This document shows, in pieces, positions 34,763-43,381 of a stretch of DNA of 64,000 nucleotides. The notes under the pieces are model-generated. The model did not search any database. It was not told where the DNA came from and saw nothing but the letters and a program-made list of their open reading frames with translations. The DNA is from Streptomyces stelliscabiei. GTDB lineage: Bacteria; Actinomycetota; Actinomycetes; Streptomycetales; Streptomycetaceae. Location of the stretch: the NCBI RefSeq assembly GCF_014873495.1, contig NZ_JADBGF010000001.1, forward strand, positions 2,604,001-2,668,000, read 5' to 3'. The first letter of the stretch is position 1. The number at the start of each line of letters is the position of its first letter. The translations under genes and the position numbers were made by a program.

Positions 34763-36831
34763 CCCGAACCGATGACGCCCTCGCCGTCTGTGTGATCGGC
34801 GCCGGTCCGCGCGGCCTCTCCGTGCTGGAGCGGATCTGCGCCAACGCGCGAGGGGCCGGGCGGCCGGTCGAGGTCCACCTCGTCGATCCGTACCCGCCGG
34901 GCGCGGGCGCGGTCTGGCGCACGGACCAGCCGGGCGAGCTGCTGATGAACACGGTCGCCTCGCAGGTGACCCTGTTCACCGACGACAGCGTGGACTGCGC
35001 GGGCCCTTCGGTGGCGGGACCGAGCCTCTACGAGTGGGCGTGCGCGATCCGCGACCAGGACGTCGAGGACGGCTTCGGCCGGGACGTCGCACAGGCCCTG
35101 CCCGCGCGGGCGGTGGAGGAGGCCCGGCGGCTCGGCCCCGACACCTATCCGACCCGCGCGTTCCACGGCCACTACCTGGAGTGGGTCTTCCGGCACCTGT
35201 TACGCACGGCCCCCGCGCACGTGACGGTCCGCACCCACCGGACGACGGCCGTCGCACTCACCGACGACGCCGGGACCGGGCGCGACGAGGACACCGCGAA
35301 CCCGCCGCAGCGGGTGGCGCTGGCGAACGGCGAGCGCCTGGCGGGGCTGGACGCGGTGGTGCTCGCCCTCGGCCACGGCGCTGTGACGCCGTCGCCGGAG
35401 GAACGCGCCCTGCGCGCCTTCGCCGACCGCCACCACCTCGTCCACGTGGCCCCCGCGAACCCGGCCGACACCGACCTGAGCCGTGTCGCGCCGGGCACGC
35501 CGGTCGCCCTGCGGGGACTGGGCCTGAACTTCTTCGACTGCCTGGCCCTGCTCACCGAGGGCCGCGGCGGCACCTTCAAGGAGGGCGAGTCCGGTCTCGT
35601 GTACCTCCCGAGCGGCAACGAGCCCGTGCTGTACGCCGGTTCACGGCGCGGGGTGCCGTACCACGCCCGGGGCGAGAACGAGAAGGGCGCGCTCGGCCGC
35701 CACGAGCCGCGCTTCCTGACCCCGGACGTCATCGCGGGGCTGCGGCGCCGCGTGGCCGACGGGCACCCGCTCGGCTTCCGCCGGGACCTCTGGCCGCTCG
35801 TCGACCGCGAGGTACGGACCGTCCACCACGAGGCATGGATCCGCGCCGCCCGAGGAGCGGAGGCGGCCGAGGAGTTCGTACGGTCGTGCCGCGCGGACCC
35901 GGACGGGCGGGGCGAGGGGGCCCTGCTCGACCGTCACGCGGTCCCGCCCGGCGAACGCTGGGACTGGACGCGGATCGAACGCCCCTACGGTGAGCGGAGG
36001 TTCACGGGCCGCGCCGACTTCCGGGACTGGCTGCTGGCGTATCTGCGCCGGGATGTCACCGAGGTCCGTCGCGGCAATGTGCGCGGTCCGTTGAAGGCGG
36101 CGCTGGACGCCCTGCGGGACCTGCGCAACGAGATCCGGCTCGTCGTCGACCACGGCGGAGTCTGCGGCGACTCGTACCGCGCCGAACTCGACGGCTGGTA
36201 CACCCCGTTGAACGCCTTCACCTCGATCGGCCCGCCGGCCTTCCGCATCGAACAGCTGATCGCGCTGATCGAGGCGGAGGTCGTCCAGGTGCTCGGCCCG
36301 GGGATGCGGGTACGGGCGTGGACCTCCGGTGCCGACGCGGTGGCGGGCATCGGCGAGGGCGGTTTCCTCGTGGACGCCGAGTCGGTGGACGAACCCCCGG
36401 TGCGGGTCACCGCCCTGATCGAGGCCCGGCTGCCCGCCGTGGACCTGCGGCGGAGCGCCGACCCGCTGCTCCGGGGGCTGCTCGCGTCCGGCGCCTGCGG
36501 CCCGTACCGGCTGACGGGCGCGCCGGGGCACGAGCCCGGCGGGCTGGCGGTCACCGACGGCCCGCCCCGGCTGGTGGACGCGGCGGGCCGGCCACACCCG
36601 CGCCGGTTCGCCTTCGGGGTGCCGGTGGAGGGGGTGCGCTGGGTGACGGCGGTCGGCATCAGGCCCGGCGTCGGCTCGGTGACGCTGGAGGACTCGGACG
36701 CGATCGCGCGTGCGGCGCTGGGGCTGGGGCCTGAGGCCGGGCCGGGGCCGGCGCCGGAGACCGGAAGCCACGGGGTCACCGTCGTTCCGTCCCCGCATCG
36801 GACATCAGGCACGAGGAGTCGAGGAGCGTGA
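34759..36831 (+). CDS. creE: CreE-like FAD-dependent N-oxygenase (aspartate to nitrosuccinate)
   Basis: This is a 690-residue flavoprotein of the FAD/NAD(P)-binding (PF13454-like) group. The dinucleotide motif is AVCVIGAGPRGLSVLERI (residues 9-26), followed by VDPYPPGAGAVWRTDQPGEL and NTVASQVTLFTDD. A second nucleotide-binding region includes TPVALRGLGLNFFDCLALL. In cremeomycin and related pathways CreE oxidises the amine of L-aspartate to a nitro group, giving nitrosuccinate. The next gene is the matching lyase, which strongly supports this reading. Codon 148 (35200-35202) is TTA. ATG 34759 overlaps the previous stop. The last 40 residues are Pro/Gly-rich and unconserved-looking. Confidence 0.85.
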   Translation: MTRTDDALAVCVIGAGPRGLSVLERICANARGAGRPVEVHLVDPYPPGAGAVWRTDQPGELLMNTVASQVTLFTDDSVDCAGPSVAGPSLYEWACAIRDQDVEDGFGRDVAQALPARAVEEARRLGPDTYPTRAFHGHYLEWVFRHLLRTAPAHVTVRTHRTTAVALTDDAGTGRDEDTANPPQRVALANGERLAGLDAVVLALGHGAVTPSPEERALRAFADRHHLVHVAPANPADTDLSRVAPGTPVALRGLGLNFFDCLALLTEGRGGTFKEGESGLVYLPSGNEPVLYAGSRRGVPYHARGENEKGALGRHEPRFLTPDVIAGLRRRVADGHPLGFRRDLWPLVDREVRTVHHEAWIRAARGAEAAEEFVRSCRADPDGRGEGALLDRHAVPPGERWDWTRIERPYGERRFTGRADFRDWLLAYLRRDVTEVRRGNVRGPLKAALDALRDLRNEIRLVVDHGGVCGDSYRAELDGWYTPLNAFTSIGPPAFRIEQLIALIEAEVVQVLGPGMRVRAWTSGADAVAGIGEGGFLVDAESVDEPPVRVTALIEARLPAVDLRRSADPLLRGLLASGACGPYRLTGAPGHEPGGLAVTDGPPRLVDAAGRPHPRRFAFGVPVEGVRWVTAVGIRPGVGSVTLEDSDAIARAALGLGPEAGPGPAPETGSHGVTVVPSPHRTSGTRSRGA

Positions 36832-38345
36832 ACGCGATGCCCGTATCCGTGGGCACCGATGCCGGCCTGCTCGCCCCCACCTGGGCGGGCACACCCGTCG
36901 CCGCCGAGGTGACCGACGAGGCGTGGCTGCAGGCCATGCTGGACGCGGAGGTGGCGCTGGCCCGCGCCCAGCACGCGGTCGGGCTGACCCCCGCCGCCGC
37001 CGTGGAGACGATCGCCGCGGCGGCCCGCGCGGAACGTCTGGACCTGGCTGCCCTCGCCCACGCGTCCCGGGCGGCCGCCAATCCGGTGGTCGCCCTGGTG
37101 ACCGTCTTCGGGGAGGTCGTCGCCGCGAAGGATCCGGCCGCGGCGGAGTATGTGCACCGGGGGTCCACCAGCCAGGACATCCTGGACTCGGCGGCGATGC
37201 TGATCGGCCGCCGGGTGCTCCACCTGATCGCGGCGGACCTGTCGCGCGTGACGGCCGCCCTCGCCGCGCTGGCCGACGCCCACCGCCGCACCGTTCTCGC
37301 CGGCCGCACCCTCGCCCAGCACGCGGTACCGACGACCTTCGGGCTGAAGGCGGCGGGCTGGCTGGAGCTGGTCACCGACGCGTCGGTGCGGGTGCGGGCG
37401 GTGGCCTCGCGGCTTCCGGCCCAGTTGGGAGGGGCGGGTGGGACGTTGGCCGCCTATCGGGAGTACGCGATTCTGGACCGCGGGGGCCCGGCCGGAACGG
37501 GCGACGGCGGCACCGGTGAGGGCGGGCTGGAGCTGCTCAAGCCGTTCGCCGAGGCGCTGGGCCTCGCCGAGCCCACCCTCCCCTGGCACACGGTCCGCAC
37601 TCCCGTCGCCGAACTCGGGGCCGTGCTCCAGCTCGTCACCGGAGCGCTCGGGAAGTTCGCGCTCGATGTGCAGACGTTGTCCCGCACGGAGATCGGTGAG
37701 CTGTCGGAGCCAGCCGGGGCCGGGCGCGGCGCGTCCTCGGCCATGCCGCAGAAGCGGAACCCCGCGCTGGCCACGCTGATCGTGTCGGCCGCCCGGCAGG
37801 TCCCCGCGCACGCCCTCGTGCTGGCACAGTGTCTGCTCGCCGAGGACGAGAGACCCGCCGGGGCGTGGCACGCCGAGTGGCAGCCGCTGCGGGAGGCGTT
37901 GCGACTGACGGGCGGGGCCGCGCACACCGCCGTCGAACTCGCGGAAGGGCTGATCGTCCACCCGGAGCGCATGCGGGCCAACCTCGAACTGACCGGCGGC
38001 GCCATCGTCACCGAACGTCTGAACGTGGCGCTGGCCCCGGTGCTCGGCAAGGTCCGCGCGAAGAAGCTCCTGACCACGGCCTCGGCCGAGGCCGCCGACA
38101 CCGGTCGCCCCCTGCGTGCGGTGCTGGCCGCCGACCCGGAACTGTCCGCCCGCTTCTCCCCCGACCGGCTCTCGGAACTGCTGGATCCGGCCCGGTACAC
38201 GGGCGCGGCCGAGGCCCTGATCGAGCGGGCCCTGCGCAGACACGCCGAGCTGGGCGGGGAGCGGCTCCCGGAACCGGACAGAGAGCGGCGCCGGGAACCG
38301 CACGAAGCGCCGCGCGGTCACGAGAAGGGCGGAGACACGCGGTGA
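36828..38345 (+). CDS. creD: CreD-like nitrosuccinate lyase (fumarase/aspartase superfamily)
   Basis: This is a 505-residue lyase. The superfamily signature is GASSAMPQKRNP (301-312), with the upstream active-site block VHRGSTSQDILDSA (109-122) and TLAQHAVPTTFGLKAAGW. It resembles 3-carboxymuconate cycloisomerase and adenylosuccinate lyase. CreD-type members release nitrous acid and fumarate from nitrosuccinate. Position directly after the CreE-like gene, with a GTGA overlap, decides this over housekeeping roles. GTG 36828 and ATG 36837 both have GAGGAG sites. The last 35 residues are charged and probably disordered. The stop overlaps the start of a broken transporter gene. Confidence 0.87.
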   Translation: MNAMPVSVGTDAGLLAPTWAGTPVAAEVTDEAWLQAMLDAEVALARAQHAVGLTPAAAVETIAAAARAERLDLAALAHASRAAANPVVALVTVFGEVVAAKDPAAAEYVHRGSTSQDILDSAAMLIGRRVLHLIAADLSRVTAALAALADAHRRTVLAGRTLAQHAVPTTFGLKAAGWLELVTDASVRVRAVASRLPAQLGGAGGTLAAYREYAILDRGGPAGTGDGGTGEGGLELLKPFAEALGLAEPTLPWHTVRTPVAELGAVLQLVTGALGKFALDVQTLSRTEIGELSEPAGAGRGASSAMPQKRNPALATLIVSAARQVPAHALVLAQCLLAEDERPAGAWHAEWQPLREALRLTGGAAHTAVELAEGLIVHPERMRANLELTGGAIVTERLNVALAPVLGKVRAKKLLTTASAEAADTGRPLRAVLAADPELSARFSPDRLSELLDPARYTGAAEALIERALRRHAELGGERLPEPDRERRREPHEAPRGHEKGGDTR

Positions 38346-38938
38346 GCACCGCGAGCCGGACGACCGCGACACCGGCCGCCCCACCCGCCCGCTCCTGGCC
38401 TGGCCTCCTGGTCGTGGTCTGCGCGCAGATGCTGATCTGGCTGGACACCCCTCTGGGTCGTCGCCGTCCTGCTGTGGATCCAGGGCTTCGGCATGGATCT
38501 GGTCGGCGCACCGGTCACGGCCGTGACGATGCGCGGGGTGCCGCCGCAACGGCGGGCGCCGGCTCGGCCGTCAACAGCGTCACCCGGCAGGTCGGCGGCA
38601 CCCTGGGGGTGGCCATGGCCGGCTCGATCCTCGCCGGTGTCTACCGGCACCGGACGGCCGACGCCGAACTGCCCGGCGCCGCGCGGGGTCCGTCCCCGGC
38701 GGCCGAGGAACAGGCCCGCGCCTCCGCCGAGGCCGCCCGCTCCCTGCCCCTGCCCCTGCCCCTGCCCTAGCTGGCCACCACCGCCGACCGCGCCTTCCTC
38801 GACACCATGTACGCCGCCACGCTCTCGGTCGCCGCCCTCGCGCTCATCGGATGCGCGGTGGCCGTCGGGGGCCCGCGCACACGGCCCTCGGTAGGCGACA
38901 GAGACAAACCCGACAGAGAGAGACGGACAGCGCGATGA
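38342..38938 (+). pseudogene. Degraded DHA2-type (EmrB/QacA) MFS exporter
   Basis: The remains of a drug-exporter gene start with GTG overlapping the creD-like stop and end with TGA overlapping the fabG ATG, so the original gene fitted the operon exactly. Helix 1 (WPGLLVVVCAQMLIWLDT) is joined directly to a late helix in another frame (WVVAVLLWIQGFGMDLVGAP, from 38454). The original frame resumes with AGSAVNSVTRQVGGTLGVAM, hits an amber stop at 38768-38770, then continues as RAFLDTMYAATLSVAALAL. About 200 codons remain of roughly 500. A large internal deletion, two frameshifts and a stop make activity impossible. Confidence 0.85.
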
Positions 38939-39651
38939 CACAGCCCACGCCCCGCTCGGTCCTCGTCACCGGTGGCAACAGAGGCCTCGGCCTGGCCATG
39001 GCCCGCCGTTTCGCGGCGGCCGGGGACCGGGTCGCCGTGACCTACCGGGGCACCGAACCCCCCGCCGCCGAGGGCTTCCTCGCCGTACGGTGCGATGTGA
39101 CGGACAGTGCCCAGGTCGACCAGGCCTTCGAGGAGGCGGAGACCGCCCACGGCCCGGTCTCCGTCCTGGTCGCCAACGCGGGCGCCACCCAGGACCGACT
39201 GCTGGTCCGGATGACCGAGGCGGACTTCACCTCGGTCCTCGACACCAACCTCACCGGGGCCTTCCGTGTCGCCCGGCGCGCGGTGCGGGGCATGCTGCGC
39301 GCGGGCCACGGCCGTATCGTCCTGGTCTCCTCCACGGCCGCCCTGCGCGGCGCCCCCGGCCAGACCAACTACGCGGCGGCGAAGGCCGGTCTGGTCGGCT
39401 TCGCCCGCGCCCTCACCCAGGAGCTCGGCCCCCGCGACATCACCTGCAACGTCGTCGCCCCCGGCCTCACCGAGACCGACATGAGCCGCGCCCTCACACC
39501 GGATCAGCGCGGCGCACTGCTGCGGACCACCCCGGCCGGACGCCTGGGCACCCCCGAGGAGGTCGCCGACGCGGTGGCCTTCCTGGCCGGCGCCGGGTAC
39601 GTCCGCGGCGCGGTCGTCCCGGTCGACGGGGGCGCCGGGCTGGGGCACTGA
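38935..39651 (+). CDS. fabG: FabG-type 3-ketoacyl-ACP reductase
   Basis: This is a 238-residue classical SDR that reduces 3-ketoacyl-ACP with NADPH. The cofactor motif is VTGGNRGLGLAMARRF, with VANAGATQDRL (NAG motif), the catalytic Ser in IVLVSSTAALRGAPGQTNYAAAKAG and the YxxxK pair (YAAAK) in the same block. The C-terminal AGYVRGAVVPVDGGAGLGH matches FabG. ATG 38935 overlaps the stop of the exporter remnant. It is the only reductive chain-processing enzyme in the cluster; no dehydratase is visible. It is convergent with pgi. Confidence 0.9.
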   Translation: MTQPTPRSVLVTGGNRGLGLAMARRFAAAGDRVAVTYRGTEPPAAEGFLAVRCDVTDSAQVDQAFEEAETAHGPVSVLVANAGATQDRLLVRMTEADFTSVLDTNLTGAFRVARRAVRGMLRAGHGRIVLVSSTAALRGAPGQTNYAAAKAGLVGFARALTQELGPRDITCNVVAPGLTETDMSRALTPDQRGALLRTTPAGRLGTPEEVADAVAFLAGAGYVRGAVVPVDGGAGLGH

Positions 39652-39667
39652 GGCGGCCTCGCGGACC

Positions 39668-39710
39668 GGGTGGGGAAGTGGACGTCGCGCGGCCGCCCGC
39701 TTCCCCACCC
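39668..39710. terminator. Bidirectional terminator between fabG and pgi
   Basis: Perfect 11-bp arms GGGTGGGGAAG (39668-39678) and CTTCCCCACCC (39700-39710) with a 21-base loop lie between two convergent genes. It marks the 3' edge of the biosynthetic cluster. Confidence 0.75.
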
Positions 39711-39717
39711 CGTACGG

Positions 39718-41370
39718 CTACCGTCCGCGCAGTGTCCGGTACGTGGCGACCAGCGCCTTCGTGGACTCGTCCAGGCCGGGCACCTGCGCCCCTTCCGTCA
39801 GCGCCGGCTCCACCCGCTTGGCGAGGACCTTGCCCAGCTCGACGCCCCACTGGTCGAAGGAGTCGATGTTCCAGACGGCGCCCTGGACGAACACCTTGTG
39901 CTCGTACAGCGCGATCAGCTGGCCGAGGACCGACGGGGTCAGTTCCTTCGCCAGGATCGTGGTCGTCGGGTGGTTGCCCAGGAACGTCTTGTGCGGCACC
40001 AGCTCGTCCGGCACGCCCTCCGCGCGCACCTCGTCGGGCGTCTTGCCGAAGGCAAGGGCCTGGGTCTGGGCGAAGAAGTTGGCCATGAGGAGGTCGTGCT
40101 GGGCCTTGAGCGTGTCGCTCAGCTCGGCGACCGGCTCGGCGAAGCCGATGAAGTCCGCCGGGATCAGCTTCGTGCCCTGGTGGATCAGCTGGTAGTACGC
40201 GTGCTGCCCGTTCGTCCCCGGCGTGCCCCACACCACCGGCCCGGTCTGCCACGTCACCGGCTCACCGTCCCGGCCCACGTACTTGCCGTTGGACTCCATG
40301 TCCAGCTGCTGCAGGTAGGCCGTGAACTTGGACAGGTAGTGGCTGTAGGGCAGCACCGCGTGCGACTGGGCGTCGTGGAAGTTGCCGTACCAGATGCCCA
40401 GCAGCCCCAGGAGCAGCGGCACATTGGACTCGGCGGGCGCCGTCCGGAAGTGCTCGTCGACGATCCTGAACCCGTCGAGCATCTCCCGGAAGCGGTCCGG
40501 GCCGATCGCGATCATCAGGGACAGCCCGATCGCCGAGTCGTACGAGTAGCGTCCGCCGACCCAGTCCCAGAACTCGAACATGTTGGCCGTGTCGATACCG
40601 AAGTCCGACACCTTCCCGGCGTTCGTCGACAGTGCGACGAAGTGCTTGGCGACGGCGTCGGGGCCGGCCTTCAGCTCGGCGAGCAGCCACTCGCGCGCGG
40701 AGGTCGCGTTGGTGATCGTCTCGATCGTGGTGAACGTCTTGGAGGCGATGACGAACAGCGTCTCCGCCGCGTCCAGGTCCCGCACGGCCTCGTGCAGGTC
40801 GGCGCCGTCCACGTTCGACACGAAGCGGACGGTCAGGTCGCGGTCGGTATAGGAGCGCAGCGCCTCGTACGCCATCGCCGGGCCGAGGTCGGAACCGCCG
40901 ATGCCGATGTTGACGACGTTCTTGATGCGCCGCCCGGTGTGACCGGTCCACTCCCCGGACCGGATGCGCTCGGCGAAGCCGCTCATCCGGTCGAGCACGG
41001 CGTGCACGGCCGGCACCACGTTCTCGCCGTCGACCTCGATCACCGCGTCGCGCGGGGCGCGCAGCGCGGTGTGCAGGACGGCGCGGTCCTCGGTGGTGTT
41101 GATCTTCTCGCCGCGGAACATGGCGTCCCGCAGCCCGAACACGTCGGTCGCGGCGGCCAGCTCGCGCAGCAGCCGCAGCGTCTCGTCGGTGACCAGATGC
41201 TTGGAGTAGTCGACGTGCAGATCGCCGACCTCCAGCGTGTACCCGGCACCGCGCCCGGGGTCCGCCGCGAACAGCTCGCGCAGCTGGACCTCACCCTGCT
41301 GCTCCCGGTGCTCGGCCAGCGCGGTCCATTCGGGCGTCTGGTCGAGCCTGGTACGGCTTTCTGCGTTCAT
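39718..41370 (-). CDS. pgi: Glucose-6-phosphate isomerase
   Basis: This is a 550-residue enzyme interconverting glucose 6-phosphate and fructose 6-phosphate. Family motifs are [55 protein letters not shown] (the PGI signature with the catalytic base nearby) and [17 protein letters not shown] near the C-terminus. The ATG begins [15 protein letters not shown]. It lies on the far side of the cluster from the pentose phosphate operon, which it would otherwise adjoin. Confidence 0.97.
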   Translation of the reverse strand: MNAESRTRLDQTPEWTALAEHREQQGEVQLRELFAADPGRGAGYTLEVGDLHVDYSKHLVTDETLRLLRELAAATDVFGLRDAMFRGEKINTTEDRAVLHTALRAPRDAVIEVDGENVVPAVHAVLDRMSGFAERIRSGEWTGHTGRRIKNVVNIGIGGSDLGPAMAYEALRSYTDRDLTVRFVSNVDGADLHEAVRDLDAAETLFVIASKTFTTIETITNATSAREWLLAELKAGPDAVAKHFVALSTNAGKVSDFGIDTANMFEFWDWVGGRYSYDSAIGLSLMIAIGPDRFREMLDGFRIVDEHFRTAPAESNVPLLLGLLGIWYGNFHDAQSHAVLPYSHYLSKFTAYLQQLDMESNGKYVGRDGEPVTWQTGPVVWGTPGTNGQHAYYQLIHQGTKLIPADFIGFAEPVAELSDTLKAQHDLLMANFFAQTQALAFGKTPDEVRAEGVPDELVPHKTFLGNHPTTTILAKELTPSVLGQLIALYEHKVFVQGAVWNIDSFDQWGVELGKVLAKRVEPALTEGAQVPGLDESTKALVATYRTLRGR

Positions 41371-41691
41371 CTCGGACTTCAGCCTTCTTTCCTACCTGGT
41401 CCTGCGTACCTTGCCCCGCTGCCGGTCCCAACCTAATTGATCACAAGGGAACACGAGCTGTCGTCCCGCGGTCGTCCGGTTCGACAACGGATACGTCCCT
41501 TCCGAGCACCGGTATCAACACGGCGACGGACAGGGCGGGGAAAGCCGACGGCAACCGAGGTCGGCGGCGCGCCTTCCGGAACATGGCCATGCTCCGGAAA
41601 GCGCCCTGACCAGCAGGAACGCGAACCTCGCGAGCCGCAGCCCCGGAACAGCTCCGGCCAGGCACCTTCGGTGCCCGGCCGGTGTCGACTT
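41371..41691. other. Intergenic region, rbpA terminator and pgi upstream
   Basis: This 321-base stretch between pgi and rbpA (both minus) has no gene I can support. It holds the rbpA terminator (listed separately) and, near 41433-41445, a short AT-rich patch (CTAATTGATCACAAG) that may belong to the pgi promoter. Nothing else stands out. Confidence 0.5.
41654..41682 (-). terminator. rbpA terminator hairpin
   Basis: Arms CCGGCCAGGCACC (41654-41666) and GGTGCCCGGCCGG (41670-41682) with one mismatch and a 3-base loop lie 10 bases beyond the rbpA stop on the minus strand. Confidence 0.7.
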
Positions 41692-42027
41692 CTAGATCTC
41701 GCCCCGCAGTTTGGCGAGCGCCTCGGCGAGGATCGCCTCGCCGTCCGCGTCGCTGCGGCGCTCGCGCACATACGCGAGGTGTGTCTTGTAGGGCTCGGTG
41801 CGCGGTGGGTCCGGGGGGTTGTCCCGGTCCTGTCCGGCCGGGAAGCCGCAGCGCGGGCAGTCCCAGGTGTCGGGGACCTGTGCGTCGCTGGCGAAACTCG
41901 GCTGGGTCTCGTGTCCGTTGGAGCACCAGAAGGAGATGCGCAGCCGGGGTGCGGACTCGCCGCGCTCGGCTTCGCCCATCGGCCCCGCCCCGACCCGGCT
42001 TCCTCGGATCGCGTTGCCACTTGCCAC
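41692..42027 (-). CDS. rbpA: RbpA-family RNA polymerase-binding protein
   Basis: This is a 111-residue protein of the RbpA family, actinobacterial activators that bind RNA polymerase holoenzyme with HrdB-type sigma. The N-terminal tail MASGNAIRGSRVGAGPMGEA precedes a zinc-type core with CSNGH and CPRCG, and the C-terminal sigma-interacting part ends TEPYKTHLAYVRERRSDADG and EALAKLRGEI. Streptomyces have more than one RbpA paralogue; the core here differs from the Mycobacterium-like form, so it may be the paralogue sometimes called RbpB. An inverted repeat (GCGAAGCGA at 42055, TCGCTTCGC at 42073) lies just upstream of its start. Confidence 0.85.
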   Translation of the reverse strand: MASGNAIRGSRVGAGPMGEAERGESAPRLRISFWCSNGHETQPSFASDAQVPDTWDCPRCGFPAGQDRDNPPDPPRTEPYKTHLAYVRERRSDADGEAILAEALAKLRGEI

Positions 42028-42152
42028 GGTCGTAACTCCCTGCGTGATGGTGCGGCGAAGCGAGTCGGCGTTTCGCTTCGCTGCGAGCGCCTCAGTCTAC
42101 GTAAGGCCCAACGCGCGTCCAGTGATTGGAGTTACATCCCGCCCACAGACGC

Positions 42153-42201
42153 AAGCCCCATGATAGGCCGCGTTCGAAGTCGCGTACCCGTCATGGGGCT
42201 T
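42153..42201 (-). terminator. secG terminator hairpin
   Basis: Perfect 11-bp arms AAGCCCCATGA (42153-42163) and TCATGGGGCTT (42191-42201) lie about 55 bases beyond the secG stop on the minus strand. The 228-base gap between secG and rbpA otherwise holds only the rbpA upstream region. Confidence 0.6.
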
Positions 42202-42255
42202 TACGTGCGGATTGGTGCGTCCGTGACGCGTTGTCTCTCGGTGTCGGCCCAAAGG

Positions 42256-42492
42256 TCAGTTGTTGACCTTCATCAGGATGCCGAGGACGATGATGCACGC
42301 GAACCACAGCAGACCGACCACGACGGTGATCCGGTCGAGGTTGCGCTCGGCGACCGAGGAGCCGCCGACGGAGGACTGCATACCGCCACCGAACATGTCG
42401 GAGAGGCCTCCGCCCTTGCCCTTGTGCATCAGCACCAGCAGCATCATCAGCAGGCTGAAGACGATCAGGGCGATCGAGAACCCCATAACCAC
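42256..42492 (-). CDS. secG: SecG preprotein translocase subunit
   Basis: This is a 78-residue membrane protein of the SecYEG channel. Two helices (ALIVFSLLMMLLVLMHKGKG and TVVVGLLWFACIIVLGILM) flank the conserved GGLSDMFGGGM loop. GTG 42492 or ATG 42486 may be the start. It has its own upstream space after the tpiA terminator. Confidence 0.94.
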   Translation of the reverse strand: MVMGFSIALIVFSLLMMLLVLMHKGKGGGLSDMFGGGMQSSVGGSSVAERNLDRITVVVGLLWFACIIVLGILMKVNN

Positions 42493-42524
42493 GGCTGGAC
42501 CAACTTCCTCGGATTCTGATGGAC

Positions 42525-42556
42525 TGCGGGGACCGGCCGCGTGGCCGGTCCCCGCA
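42525..42556 (-). terminator. tpiA/pgk terminator hairpin
   Basis: Perfect 14-bp arms TGCGGGGACCGGCC (42525-42538) and its complement (42543-42556) with a GCGT loop lie 30 bases past the tpiA stop on the minus strand and before secG. Confidence 0.85.
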
Positions 42557-42586
42557 AGAGTACGACGTTACGCCGTCAGGGCCTAC

Positions 42587-43375
42587 TCACTGGTCGCGGA
42601 AGCGCACGATCTTGACGAACTCGTCCGCGTCCAGGGAGGCACCGCCGACGAGGGCGCCGTCGATGTCGGCCTGCGCCATGATCTCGGCGACGTTGCCGGC
42701 CTTGACCGAACCGCCGTACTGGATGCGGATCCTGTCGGCCGTCTCCTGGGAGTACAGCTCGGCGAGCTTGCCGCGGATGGCCGCGCAGACCTCCTGCGCG
42801 TCCTCGGCGCCGCAGACCTTGCCGGTGCCGATGGCCCAGACGGGCTCGTAGGCGACCACGACGGTCTCGGCCTGCTCGGCGGGGACGTCCTTGAGGCCGC
42901 CCTCGACCTGGGCGAGCGTGTGGGAGACGTGGTTGCCCGCCTCGCGGACCTCCAGCTCCTCGCCGACGCACAGGATCGGGGTCAGGCCGTGCTTGTAGGC
43001 GGCCTTGACCTTGGCGTTGACGATCTCGTCGGTCTCGTCGTGGTACTGGCGGCGCTCGGAGTGGCCGATCGCCACGAACGTGCACTTGAGCTTGGCCAGC
43101 ATCGGCCCGGAGATCTCTCCGGTGTAGGCACCTGAGTCGTGGGCCGACAGGTCCTGGGCGCCGTACTTGATCTTGAGCTTGTCGCCGTCGACCAGGGTCT
43201 GGACCGAGCGCAGGTCGGTGAAGGGCGGCAGGACCGCGACCTCACAGGCCTCGTAGTCCTTGTCGGCGAGGGCGAAGGCGAGCTTCTGGACGTGCGCGAT
43301 GGCCTCGAGGTGGTTGAGGTTCATCTTCCAGTTGCCCGCCATGAGGGGCAGGCGGCTCTGTTCCGTAGCGGTCAT
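42587..43375 (-). CDS. tpiA: Triosephosphate isomerase
   Basis: This is a 262-residue enzyme interconverting dihydroxyacetone phosphate and glyceraldehyde 3-phosphate. Catalytic residues are Lys17 (GNWKMN), His105 (AIGHSERR) and Glu177 ([12 protein letters not shown]). It lies six bases after pgk in an operon. It controls the dihydroxyacetone phosphate pool that the nearby GriI-like aldolase would draw on. Confidence 0.98.
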   Translation of the reverse strand: MTATEQSRLPLMAGNWKMNLNHLEAIAHVQKLAFALADKDYEACEVAVLPPFTDLRSVQTLVDGDKLKIKYGAQDLSAHDSGAYTGEISGPMLAKLKCTFVAIGHSERRQYHDETDEIVNAKVKAAYKHGLTPILCVGEELEVREAGNHVSHTLAQVEGGLKDVPAEQAETVVVAYEPVWAIGTGKVCGAEDAQEVCAAIRGKLAELYSQETADRIRIQYGGSVKAGNVAEIMAQADIDGALVGGASLDADEFVKIVRFRDQ

Positions 43376-43381
43376 CGAGGG

